9,416 nucleotides of DNA from Oscillospiraceae bacterium UBA3851 (GCA_002392625.1 DGHJ01000141.1:4808-14223); one strand, 5' to 3'; shown: positions 1-6,558, counted from the stretch's first letter. Made by a program: numbers and translations. Notes: generated by a model not told the origin, from the sequence alone.

Positions 1-11
1 CGGAAAACGCC

Positions 12-56
12 TCAGCTTGTCAAAGAAGCGGCAAAGCCGCTTCTTTGACAAGCTGA
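12..56. repeat. Perfect inverted repeat 1, 21-bp arms
   Basis: Arms at 12-32 and 36-56 are exact reverse complements (21 bp) around a 3-nt AAA loop, giving a very stable hairpin on either strand. The apex reads CGGC-AAA-GCCG, the same CGGC-N3-GCCG apex as the next repeat. There is no long T-run just 3' of it on the plus strand. On the minus strand it is followed by GGCGTTTTCC, so a weak terminator role for leftward transcription is possible. It is the longest of six perfect hairpins in the first 290 bases. Confidence 0.85.
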
Positions 57-57
57 C

Positions 58-88
58 TGCCAAAAAACGGCTATGCCGTTTTTTGGCA
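58..88. repeat. Perfect inverted repeat 2, 14-bp arms
   Basis: Arms at 58-71 and 75-88 pair perfectly (14 bp) around a TAT loop. Each arm carries a run of six A or six T inside the stem, bounded by GGC/GCC, so the T-run is buried in the helix and is not the free tail of a standard terminator. It starts one base after repeat 1 ends and has the same CGGC-N3-GCCG apex. Confidence 0.8.
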
Positions 89-116
89 AAGGGCTTGCAG
101 CCTACTGCGCGCACTC

Positions 117-139
117 ATTGTCCGCTTCTGGCGGACAAT
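117..139. repeat. Perfect inverted repeat 3, 9-bp arms
   Basis: ATTGTCCGC (117-125) pairs with GCGGACAAT (131-139) across a 5-nt TTCTG loop. No T-tract follows on either strand. It belongs to the run of hairpins at 12-286. A weaker 7-bp stem with one G-U pair (144-150 with 160-166) lies between this repeat and the next and overlaps the next one by two bases. Confidence 0.65.
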
Positions 140-164
140 TCGCACACTTCGCAGTCTGAGAGGT

Positions 165-197
165 GTAATTTCTGACGCACATGTCGTCAGAAATTAC
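165..197. repeat. Perfect inverted repeat 4, 13-bp arms
   Basis: Arms at 165-177 and 185-197 pair over 13 bp around a 7-nt CACATGT loop, which itself contains the palindrome ACATGT. The stem is AT-rich at its base and GC-rich at its apex. No U-tract follows it on either strand. Confidence 0.75.
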
Positions 198-208
198 GAT
201 TAAATATC

Positions 209-230
209 TTCGCGCCGTCCGCGGCGCGAA
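209..230. repeat. Perfect inverted repeat 5, 9-bp arms
   Basis: TTCGCGCCG (209-217) pairs with CGGCGCGAA (222-230) around a TCCG loop. The stem is almost all G/C. It sits between repeat 4 and the terminator-like repeat 6 and matches no start or stop of a recognisable gene. Confidence 0.65.
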
Positions 231-251
231 ATCTGCAATGCTTTTATGCAA

Positions 252-286
252 AACAGCAGTCCCCGCATGGCGCGGGGACTGCTGTT
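252..286 (-). terminator. Probable rho-independent terminator of the yjjI-yjjW operon
   Basis: A perfect 15-bp inverted repeat (arms 252-266 and 272-286, 5-nt ATGGC loop) begins two bases after the stop codon of the leftward activase gene. Read on the minus strand, the GC-rich stem ends in TTTT followed by GCATAAAAG, a short U-tract. Its position and shape suit an intrinsic terminator. The short U-tract keeps confidence moderate, and it may equally be the last member of the hairpin array. Confidence 0.65.
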
Positions 287-288
287 GT

Positions 289-1131
289 CTATACCACGTA
301 TGCCTTGGCGGCACCCAGGTCGCGGGCCAGTTGGGCGTATTTTTCCGCATAGTCCGCCTCGGCGGTGAATTCGCCCAGCAGCTTCTGATACTTTTCCCGC
401 ACGCCGAAGGGACGGTAGCGGATGATCTTATAGTTGCAGCCGTCGCCGATGTGCCGGGCCACGTAGCGGACCGTGGCCTCGTTCTCCTGGTCCCGGTCCG
501 GGAAAATGACGGTGCGCACCTCGTAGAGCTTGCCCACCCGGAGGAGATAATCCAGGTTCTTCAGCACCGTGTCACGGGGATAGGAGATCAGCTGGTCGCT
601 CCAGGCCGGGTCAACCGCCTTTACGTCCAGCATCACGCCCTGTGAGACGGCCAGGACGCGGGGGTCCCGCTCAAAATCAAAGGAGCCGTTGGAGTCGATG
701 AGGCAGGTCTTGCCCAGCTTGCCCACCTCCGTAAAGAGGTCGATGAGGAAGTCGTTTTGCAGCGTGCACTCGCCGCCGGAGGTTGTGACGCCGCCGATAT
801 AGGGGGCGGCGCGGCGGATCTCGCCCATTACGTCCTCCACCGTCATCCACCGGACCTTGGGGGAGGCGTCGTGGGGGCAGAGGCGGATGCAGGCGTCGCA
901 CTGGACGCAGCGGCCGCTGTCCCACCGGACCTGGCCCTGGGCGTCCAGCGTCAGCGCCCCGGCGGGACACTTTTCCACGCAGACGCCGCAGTGACGGCAC
1001 AGGTGGATCGTCTCCGGGTTGTGGCAGAACAGGCAGTTGAAGGGGCAGCCCTGGAAGAAGACGGAGGTGCGGTTGCCCGGCCCGTCCACGTTGGAAAACG
1101 GGATGATCTTGTTAACAGGCGCTCTCTTCAT
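289..1131 (-). CDS. yjjW: YjjW-family glycyl radical enzyme activase (radical SAM)
   Basis: A 280-residue radical SAM protein that would use S-adenosylmethionine and a [4Fe-4S] cluster to abstract hydrogen from the glycine of its partner enzyme. The cluster motif CxxxCxxC is at C29, C33 and C36 (CPFNCLFC). Two ferredoxin-type [4Fe-4S] motifs are inserted behind it: C45/C48/C51/C55 and C75/C78/C81/C85. TSGGE (117-121) fits the SAM amino-group binding motif of activases. This layout is typical of activases with a ferredoxin insert. The gene directly follows the glycyl radical enzyme gene; its ATG lies inside that gene, overlapping by 20 nt, so translation is probably coupled. The Shine-Dalgarno is weak (GGCGGG about 9 nt upstream), consistent with coupling. 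The YjjW assignment rests on pairing with YjjI and on the N-terminal HKVLPFS-like pattern (NKIIPFSNVDGPGN). The stop is TAG at 289-291, immediately before a hairpin. Confidence 0.92.
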   Translation of the reverse strand: MKRAPVNKIIPFSNVDGPGNRTSVFFQGCPFNCLFCHNPETIHLCRHCGVCVEKCPAGALTLDAQGQVRWDSGRCVQCDACIRLCPHDASPKVRWMTVEDVMGEIRRAAPYIGGVTTSGGECTLQNDFLIDLFTEVGKLGKTCLIDSNGSFDFERDPRVLAVSQGVMLDVKAVDPAWSDQLISYPRDTVLKNLDYLLRVGKLYEVRTVIFPDRDQENEATVRYVARHIGDGCNYKIIRYRPFGVREKYQKLLGEFTAEADYAEKYAQLARDLGAAKAYVV

Positions 1132-2629
1132 GGTGCTGCACCCGCCGATCCAGAGCGTGGCCGCCGTCCTGGGCGCCCATGCCGTAGAGCGTGACCTGGT
1201 TGAGGGACTGCTTCTTCTGGCGCAGCTTCTCGATCTCGCTTTTCTTGACCAGGTAGCCGGTGACGCGGACCACGTCGTTGTTCTCCAGGTAGCCGGAGAA
1301 GTAGCGCAGGCCGTTTGCCAGCGAGCCCTTGATAATGGACAGGATGGCGTCGGGGGTTTTCAGATACGTCTCCTCGAACTTGAAGATGTCGCCGGTGCCG
1401 GTGGGGAAGTAGGGGTGGAACTTCTCGTTGACCTCCAGCTGCTCCAGCATGGTGGGCTCCACGCCGATGGGGATGCGGGTGCCGGGGGAGTCGTCCATGC
1501 CGTCGGTATCGATGCCCACCTGGGCGTGGAGGCGGTAGTGGTGGTCAAAGGCGTCGCAGTAGGGGGCCACGTGTTCACTGACCCGCTTTTCGATGGCGTC
1601 CATGATGCGGACACCCAGCTGAGTGGCCGCCTCGTTCATGCCGAAGCCCTTCTTCTTGTCCTCGATGCCCAGCAGGTGGTTGCAGCACTCCGCCAGACCC
1701 ACCACGCCGAACATGCCGATGAAGTTCTCCCGCTTCACGAAGCCCTCGGTGACCAGAAAGTTGGTCTTGAAGAAGCTGGACTCCTCCACGATGAACTTGA
1801 CCCGCTTGTCCATGTACTCCAGCTGCAGGTCGATGTACCTGGGCAGCTCCCGCTCCAGGAAATCCTCCGGGCTTTTGGCGTCCAGAGAGCACTCGTACAG
1901 GCGCATCCGGGGCAGGGTGTAGCCGCCGCCGCCGATGGAAAGGCCGTTGTAGCAGGAGGCGATGGCGTAGCGCTCGCCCCACTCGCCCACAAACATGCGG
2001 TGGTTGGCAAAGGAGGGCTTGGCGGTCTTCAGCATGCAGCGGACGCAGGCCAGGGCAAAGTCGTCGCTGGTCCGCTCCGGGTCATAGCGCAGCGTCAGGT
2101 TGGGCACGGCCAGCTGCATCTCCTCGGTCAACTCCAGCAGGAGGCGGCCGGTGACCGTGTCCTCCGGGCCGATGTCGGCGTGGACGAAGGAGTCAGTCTG
2201 CACCCGGTCGATGTTCCGCAGGAACAGGCGCAGCACCTTCTTGGCGTAATCGCGGTCCTCTTTTACCACGAAGGGCTCCAGCAGCTTGTCCAGGTCGCCC
2301 AGATAGACCGGATAGGTGGTGATGGAGGGGACGTGGCAGTAGAAGATCTCCAGCACGTTCACGGCCTCCAGCAGGTCCGTGGGGGGGTCCAGCTCCAGGA
2401 ACCGGCAGCCCTTTTGGAACAGCAACTCGTAGTCCGGGCAGATATAGCGGGGGCGGAAGGGCATAACGCCCTCGTTCAGGTCGCACAGCGCGCCCTTTTT
2501 CTTGGCAGCGTAGTATGCGTCCGAATAGCGCAGGGTGTCATCGGTGCTCTCGCCCAGACGGGCCAGGCCCACCAGCTCCTGCCGATAGGTGAGGGTGGGA
2601 TCCTGAATGATATGTAAAGCGTCAGACAT
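1112..2629 (-). CDS. yjjI: YjjI-family glycyl radical enzyme
   Basis: A 505-residue glycyl radical enzyme of unknown reaction. The glycyl radical motif RVTGY is near the C terminus, with the radical glycine at about G458, and the C-terminal region resembles YjjI (GMGAQDGGHALDRRV). Other landmarks are ASCYNG (C226), a GGGG stretch with LPR (233-241), and GLAECCN with a Cys-Cys pair at 315-316. The length is close to E. coli YjjI (about 516). I chose the ATG at 2629 because GGGAGG (2642-2637 on the minus strand) lies 7 nt upstream; the ATG five codons earlier overlaps that Shine-Dalgarno. The activase gene overlaps its 3' end, as expected of an enzyme and activase pair. A sigma-A-type promoter lies 57 nt upstream. 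The substrate is unknown. By spacing relative to class III ribonucleotide reductase motifs, C226 is the better candidate for the thiyl radical residue, but this is inference. Confidence 0.92.
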   Translation of the reverse strand: MSDALHIIQDPTLTYRQELVGLARLGESTDDTLRYSDAYYAAKKKGALCDLNEGVMPFRPRYICPDYELLFQKGCRFLELDPPTDLLEAVNVLEIFYCHVPSITTYPVYLGDLDKLLEPFVVKEDRDYAKKVLRLFLRNIDRVQTDSFVHADIGPEDTVTGRLLLELTEEMQLAVPNLTLRYDPERTSDDFALACVRCMLKTAKPSFANHRMFVGEWGERYAIASCYNGLSIGGGGYTLPRMRLYECSLDAKSPEDFLERELPRYIDLQLEYMDKRVKFIVEESSFFKTNFLVTEGFVKRENFIGMFGVVGLAECCNHLLGIEDKKKGFGMNEAATQLGVRIMDAIEKRVSEHVAPYCDAFDHHYRLHAQVGIDTDGMDDSPGTRIPIGVEPTMLEQLEVNEKFHPYFPTGTGDIFKFEETYLKTPDAILSIIKGSLANGLRYFSGYLENNDVVRVTGYLVKKSEIEKLRQKKQSLNQVTLYGMGAQDGGHALDRRVQHHEESAC

Positions 2630-2636
2630 GGTGAAA

Positions 2637-2642
2637 CCTCCC
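2637..2642 (-). promoter_or_regulatory. Ribosome binding site of yjjI
   Basis: GGGAGG on the minus strand is 7 nt upstream of the ATG at 2629. It decides the start: the longer in-frame ATG at 2644 begins within this site and has no ribosome binding site of its own. Confidence 0.8.
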
Positions 2643-2692
2643 ATAGGTGTATTCTCCGGGGAGCGAAAAATGCCGATCCTCAGACAGATTAT

Positions 2693-2721
2693 ATTTTAGT
2701 GGAAATCCGCCCGGCTGTCAA
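2693..2721 (-). promoter_or_regulatory. Sigma-A-type promoter of yjjI-yjjW
   Basis: On the minus strand a perfect -35 TTGACA (2721-2716) is followed by a 17-bp spacer and TAAAAT (2698-2693), one mismatch from the -10 consensus. An overlapping perfect TATAAT (2693-2688) is 22 bp from the -35, too far for optimal use. The predicted transcript starts near 2686 and has a leader of about 57 nt. Confidence 0.7.
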
Positions 2722-2739
2722 CCGCGGCGGCCGCGGCGG
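2722..2739. repeat. Tandem 9-bp GC repeat between divergent promoters
   Basis: CCGCGGCGG occurs twice head to tail (2722-2730 and 2731-2739), each copy containing the palindrome CCGCGG. It abuts the -35 box of the leftward promoter and lies about 45 bp upstream of the rightward -35. It could be an operator or a simple GC-rich stretch; nothing in the sequence decides. Confidence 0.5.
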
Positions 2740-2783
2740 CGGTGAAAAAATGACAGGTTTCGGGGAAAAGATGAAAAAAGCAG

Positions 2784-2812
2784 TTGACCATTGGCAACGA
2801 ATTTTTTATAAT
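2784..2812 (+). promoter_or_regulatory. Sigma-A-type promoter of the ABC importer operon
   Basis: TTGACC (2784-2789), a 17-bp spacer and a perfect TATAAT (2807-2812) make a near-consensus vegetative promoter. The predicted start is about 2819, leaving a leader of roughly 77 nt before the chosen TTG start of the ATPase. A-rich tracts just upstream (GAAAAAA, GAAAAGATGAAAAAA) might act as an UP element. Confidence 0.8.
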
Positions 2813-2841
2813 AAATTAGTATAGGTCCGAGGAAGTATATC

Positions 2842-2856
2842 AGCCGAGCATCGGCT
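2842..2856 (+). promoter_or_regulatory. Small hairpin in the ABC operon leader
   Basis: AGCCGA (2842-2847) pairs with TCGGCT (2851-2856) around a GCA loop inside the 5' leader, about 24 nt before the Shine-Dalgarno. No U-tract follows, so it is not a terminator. I could not match the leader to a riboswitch class I know. Confidence 0.4.
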
Positions 2857-2895
2857 TTGCTTCGGTATCAAAAGCTCAAGAAGGGGGCGATCCAT

Positions 2896-4440
2896 TTGGC
2901 AAAACAGTACGTGGACATGAAGACCCCCGTCATCGAGATGCGCAACATCGTGAAGAAATTCGGCGATTTTGTGGCCAATGACGGCATCAACCTCACCGTC
3001 CACAAAGGCGAGATCCACGCGATCCTGGGCGAAAACGGCGCCGGCAAATCCACCCTGATGAACCAGCTCTACGGCCTGCTTAAGCCCACCTCCGGCGATA
3101 TCCTGGTCAATGGGAAGAAAATCGACATGAACAACCCCCGTGACGCCATCGACGCCGGCATCGGCATGGTGCATCAGCACTTCATGCTGGTGCAGCCCTT
3201 CACCGTCACGGAGAACATCGTCCTGGGCACCGAGCCGCTGAAGGGCATTGCCCTGGACATGGTCACCGCCCGCAAGAACGTGGTGGAGATCTCCGAGCGC
3301 TACGGCCTGTCCATCGACCCGGACGCCAAGATCGAGGACATCTCCGTGGGCATGCAGCAGCGTGTGGAGATCCTGAAGGCCCTCTATCGCGGCGCCGACA
3401 TCCTGATCCTGGACGAGCCTACCTCCTCGCTGACACCGCAGGAGATCGTGGAGCTGATCGAGATCATGCACAACCTGGTCAAGGACGGCAAGAGCATCAT
3501 CCTTATCACCCACAAGCTCAAGGAGATCAAGGAGTCCGCCGACTTCTGCACCATCATCCGCCTGGGCAAGTACATCGGCACGGTGGACGTGGAGGACGTG
3601 ACGGAGAACGATCTGGCCAGCATGATGGTGGGCCGCAAGGTCACCTTCAAGGTGGACAAGCCGGAGCAGAAGCCCGGCGAGGTGGTGCTGGACGTGAAGG
3701 ACCTGCACTGCCTGGACTACCGCGGCGTGGAGATCGTCAAGGGCCTGAACCTGCAGGTGCGCCGGGGCGAGATCGTTGGCATCGCCGGCATCGACGGCAA
3801 CGGCCAGACCGAGCTGGTGGAGGTCATCACCGGCCTGCGCAAGGGCACCGCCGGCCAGGTGATCGTCAACGGCGCGGACGTATTCAACAAGCCGCCCCGC
3901 TTCGGCTTCGACCACGGCGTGTCCTCCATCCCCGCCGACCGGCAGAAGCACGGCCTGGTGCTGGACTTCTCCATCGAGGACAACCTGATCTTGCAGAACT
4001 ACGGCGAGGAGCCGTACTCCCGCAAGGGCATTCTGCAGCGCGACGCCATCTTCCAGCACGCCACCAAGTCCATTGAGGACTTCGATATCCGCCCCCGCAA
4101 CAGCGAAAAGCGCGCCGCGGGCACCCTCTCCGGCGGCAACCAGCAGAAGGTGATCATCGCCCGCGAGGTGCTCAACGACAAGGACCTGCTCATCGCCGTC
4201 AATCCCACCCGAGGCCTGGACGTGGGCGCCATCGAGTACGTGCACAAGTACATCGTCGATCAGCGCAACAAGGGCAAGGCTGTGCTGCTGGTGTCCTTCG
4301 AGCTGGACGAGATCATGAGTCTTTCCGATATCATCGACGTGATTTTCGATGGCCAGATCGTGGCCTCTATCCCCGGCGCACAGGCCGACGAGAACGAGCT
4401 GGGCCTGATGATGGCAGGAGGAGGGAAGAAGAATGACTAA
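2896..4440 (+). CDS. BMP/nucleoside-class ABC transporter, double ATP-binding subunit
   Basis: A 514-residue cytoplasmic ATPase with two fused nucleotide-binding domains, similar to B. subtilis YufO/NupO, which energises nucleoside import. First domain: Walker A GENGAGKST (about 45-53), Q-loop Q94, signature SVGMQQR (about 150-156), Walker B ILILDEP with catalytic E174, switch H206. Second domain: Walker A is degenerate (GIDGNGQTE, about 298-306, no lysine), the signature LSGGNQQK is intact (411-418), and Walker B reads LLIAVNPTRG with no catalytic Asp-Glu. One intact and one degenerate catalytic half is normal in this family and in sugar importers such as RbsA. I chose the TTG at 2896 because AAGGGGG (2881-2887) lies 8 nt upstream; the TTG at 2857 and the ATG at 2917 lack a ribosome binding site. 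The two permease genes follow with overlaps. The nucleoside-class call rests on the whole operon; the exact substrate cannot be read from the sequence. Confidence 0.92.
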   Translation: MAKQYVDMKTPVIEMRNIVKKFGDFVANDGINLTVHKGEIHAILGENGAGKSTLMNQLYGLLKPTSGDILVNGKKIDMNNPRDAIDAGIGMVHQHFMLVQPFTVTENIVLGTEPLKGIALDMVTARKNVVEISERYGLSIDPDAKIEDISVGMQQRVEILKALYRGADILILDEPTSSLTPQEIVELIEIMHNLVKDGKSIILITHKLKEIKESADFCTIIRLGKYIGTVDVEDVTENDLASMMVGRKVTFKVDKPEQKPGEVVLDVKDLHCLDYRGVEIVKGLNLQVRRGEIVGIAGIDGNGQTELVEVITGLRKGTAGQVIVNGADVFNKPPRFGFDHGVSSIPADRQKHGLVLDFSIEDNLILQNYGEEPYSRKGILQRDAIFQHATKSIEDFDIRPRNSEKRAAGTLSGGNQQKVIIAREVLNDKDLLIAVNPTRGLDVGAIEYVHKYIVDQRNKGKAVLLVSFELDEIMSLSDIIDVIFDGQIVASIPGAQADENELGLMMAGGGKKND

Positions 4441-5563
4441 GAAGAAAACGTTTCTGGACGTGGTGTCCACCAACCGCTTCATCCACACGCTGCTGGCCAC
4501 CATCCTGGGCTTCCTGTTCGGAGCCATCTTCCTAGCGATCATGGGTCTGTCCGTGGGCCAGGCCTACGGACGTCTGATCACCAGCGTCACCAGCCTGAGG
4601 GGCTTCTCCTACGTGATCGTCTACGCCATCCCCTACATCATGACGGGCTTGTCCGTGGCCTTCTCCTTCAAAACCGGCGTGTTCAACATCGGCTGCGAGG
4701 GCCAGTTCGTGGTGGGCTCCATGGCCGCCGCCGTGGTCGGCATCCTGCTGGGCAACCTGCCCGGCATCGTGCTGATCCCCCTGTGCTTCCTGGCGGCCAT
4801 GGCAGCCGGCGCCCTGTGGGGTATCGTTGTGGGCGTGCTGAAGACCAAGTGGGGCATCAACGAAGTGCTGAGCATGATTATGTTCAACTGGATCGCCTTC
4901 TACCTCTCCAACTTCATCGCCGGCATCCCCGCCATCCACAGCGACGGCTCCGCCGAGGCTACCAAGAACATCTCCGAGCATGCCAGCACCCTGCTGTCCG
5001 CGGACCTGATCGGCCGCCTGGGCCTGGCCCCCACCGCCAACTGGGGCATTCTGGTGGCCATCGCCATGACGGTGGTGATCTGGGTTATCATCGAGAAGAC
5101 CACCCTGGGCTATGAGCTAAAGGCCGTGGGCGCCAACCGCTTCTCCGCGGAGTACGGCGGCATCAACGTCAACCGCTCCATCCTGACGGCGCTGGCCATC
5201 TCCGGCGCCATGGCGGGCCTGGGCGGCGCGCTGCAGCTCATGGGCATGGGCAACCGCATCAGCGTGTTCTCCAGCCAGGAGGGCTTCGGCTTCGCCGGCA
5301 TCGTGGTGGCGCTGATGGGCTGCTCCAATCCCTTCGGCGTGCTGGCGGCCGGTATCTTCTACGGCGCTCTGACCTACGGCGGCAGCAAGCTGAACCTGGT
5401 GGGCGCCCCCACCCAGCTCATCAACGTCATCGTGGGCACGGTGGTGTTCTTCATCGCCATCTCCGTGATCTTTGAGAACCTGAAGCGCATCAAGACCCGC
5501 GCCCAGCGCAATGCCGAGGCCGCGGCCATCAAGAGGGCAGAGGAGAAGGAGGAGCAGAAATGA
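4433..5563 (+). CDS. ABC transporter permease, nucleoside class (YufP-like)
   Basis: A 376-residue integral membrane protein of the branched-chain amino acid/sugar/nucleoside permease superfamily (BPD_transp_2). After a short basic N terminus there are multiple hydrophobic helices, beginning at about 18-38 and 58-78. FNIGCEGQF (84-92) is a hallmark of the BMP-class permeases. GYELKAVGANRFSAEYGGI (226-244) fits the cytoplasmic coupling loop that contacts the ATPase. The C terminus is a charged tail rich in K, R and E. Its ATG lies inside the ATPase gene (8-nt overlap), preceded by GGAGGAGGG, so the two are translationally coupled. It would pair with the next gene product as a heterodimeric channel. 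The family call is firm; the substrate (purine nucleosides by analogy with NupNOPQ) is inferred. Confidence 0.92.
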   Translation: MTKKKTFLDVVSTNRFIHTLLATILGFLFGAIFLAIMGLSVGQAYGRLITSVTSLRGFSYVIVYAIPYIMTGLSVAFSFKTGVFNIGCEGQFVVGSMAAAVVGILLGNLPGIVLIPLCFLAAMAAGALWGIVVGVLKTKWGINEVLSMIMFNWIAFYLSNFIAGIPAIHSDGSAEATKNISEHASTLLSADLIGRLGLAPTANWGILVAIAMTVVIWVIIEKTTLGYELKAVGANRFSAEYGGINVNRSILTALAISGAMAGLGGALQLMGMGNRISVFSSQEGFGFAGIVVALMGCSNPFGVLAAGIFYGALTYGGSKLNLVGAPTQLINVIVGTVVFFIAISVIFENLKRIKTRAQRNAEAAAIKRAEEKEEQK

Positions 5564-6504
5564 CAGACATTATCAACAATCTGGGTATCATCCTCTACGC
5601 CACGCTGATCTATACGACGCCGCTGCTCTATGCCGCACTGGGCTCCTGCTTCTCCGAGGTGTCCGGCGTGGTCAACATCGGTATCGAGGGCATGATGACC
5701 GCCGGTGCCTTCACCGGCACCGTGGTGGCCTATTTCACCGGCAGCCCTTGGATCGGCTTCCTGTGCGGCGGCCTGGCGGGCGCTCTCTTCGGCACGCTCC
5801 ACGCCCTTGCCACCGTCAAGCTAGGCGCTGACCAGACCATCGCCGGCACGGCCATCAACATGCTGGGCCCCGGCATCGTGATCATGATCGCCAAGGTCAT
5901 GTTCAACTCCACGGATACCATTCCGCTGGAGGCCAGCATGAAGATCCCCCGTCTGTTCCGCGGCGTGTTCGACACCACCACGGTGTTCGGCCGCTTTATG
6001 GACAACGTGTTCGCCAACTTCGCCTCCACCTACCTGGTGTTTGTGGCGGTGCTGATCGTGTGGTTCGTGTTCTACAAGACCCGCTTCGGCCTGCGGCTGC
6101 GGGCCTGCGGTGAGCACCCCCAGGCCTGCGAGACGCTGGGCATCAACGTCATCGCCATGCGTTTTTTGTGCGTGTGCATCTCCGGTTTCCTGTCCGGCTT
6201 GGGCGGCGCCTGCGTCACCATGGCCATCTCCACCCAGTTCCGCCCCATATCCATCGTTGGCCAGGGCTTTATCGCCATCGCGGCCGTCATCTTCGGCAAG
6301 TTCCGCCCCCACGGCGCGCTGCTGGGCTGCCTGCTGTTCGGCTTCTGCTCCGGCCTGAAGGTGGTGCTGGGCGGCTCCTCCGGCATCGACATGCAGCTGC
6401 TGTCCATGATCCCCTACGTGGTCACGGTCATCGTGCTGATCCTGTTCGTGGGCAAGTCCCACGTGCCGTCCGCCAACGGCAAGCCCTACATCAAATCCAA
6501 ATAA
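5560..6504 (+). CDS. ABC transporter permease, nucleoside class (YufQ-like)
   Basis: A 314-residue second permease, shorter than the first, as is usual in BMP-class importers. Helices begin almost at the N terminus. VVNIGIEGMM (37-46) is the counterpart of the NIGxEG hallmark in the first permease. GLRLRACGEHPQACETLGI (177-195) is the probable coupling loop. The remaining hydrophobic segments run to about residue 297, followed by a short polar tail. The ATG overlaps the stop of the first permease as ATGA (4 nt), with GGAGG about 7 nt upstream. It is the last gene of the operon: a strong hairpin terminator begins 10 nt after its TAA. No BMP-type lipoprotein gene follows. Confidence 0.92.
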   Translation: MTDIINNLGIILYATLIYTTPLLYAALGSCFSEVSGVVNIGIEGMMTAGAFTGTVVAYFTGSPWIGFLCGGLAGALFGTLHALATVKLGADQTIAGTAINMLGPGIVIMIAKVMFNSTDTIPLEASMKIPRLFRGVFDTTTVFGRFMDNVFANFASTYLVFVAVLIVWFVFYKTRFGLRLRACGEHPQACETLGINVIAMRFLCVCISGFLSGLGGACVTMAISTQFRPISIVGQGFIAIAAVIFGKFRPHGALLGCLLFGFCSGLKVVLGGSSGIDMQLLSMIPYVVTVIVLILFVGKSHVPSANGKPYIKSK

Positions 6505-6514
6505 CGCCTTTATC

Positions 6515-6555
6515 AAAAAGGAAGGGATGCGCGGCAGGCGCATCCCTTCCTTTTT
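6515..6555. terminator. Bidirectional rho-independent terminator
   Basis: A perfect 17-bp stem (arms 6515-6531 and 6539-6555) encloses a 7-nt CGGCAGG loop. The outer five pairs are A-T, so each strand has a GC-rich stem core closed by a T5 tract: TTTTT at 6551-6555 for rightward transcripts and the complement of AAAAA at 6515-6519 for leftward ones. It lies 10 nt after the second permease stop and 3 nt after the stop of the converging YlbJ-like gene, so it serves both. Confidence 0.92.
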
Positions 6556-6558
6556 GCG

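Noticed and set aside
12..286. CRISPR array or retron ncRNA as explanation for the repeats
   Set aside because: The hairpins differ in sequence, with no repeated direct unit or regular spacers, and no cas gene or reverse transcriptase is in the window.
181..645. 154-codon plus-strand frame starting in the hairpin array
   Set aside because: It begins in the loop of hairpin 4, passes through the terminator hairpin and then runs antisense to yjjW; no ribosome binding site or recognisable product.
1019..2617. 532-codon open frame on the plus strand
   Set aside because: It is antisense to yjjI, whose radical motif, ribosome binding site and family match are clear. The frame stays open because of the high GC at third positions, and its translation is low-complexity (V, A, H, Q, L).
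2790..2820. PurR-type box near the importer promoter (ACGAATTTTT)
   Set aside because: Only a partial single half-site resembling the Bacillus PurBox; no second half-site could be found at a suitable spacing.
2750..2824. 24-codon open frame starting MTGFGEKMKKAV
   Set aside because: No Shine-Dalgarno precedes it, and the importer promoter (-35 and -10) lies within it, so it would not be on that transcript.
2806..4542. 578-codon open frame on the minus strand
   Set aside because: Antisense to the ABC ATPase; rich in H, D, V, L and Q with no domain pattern. A composition shadow.
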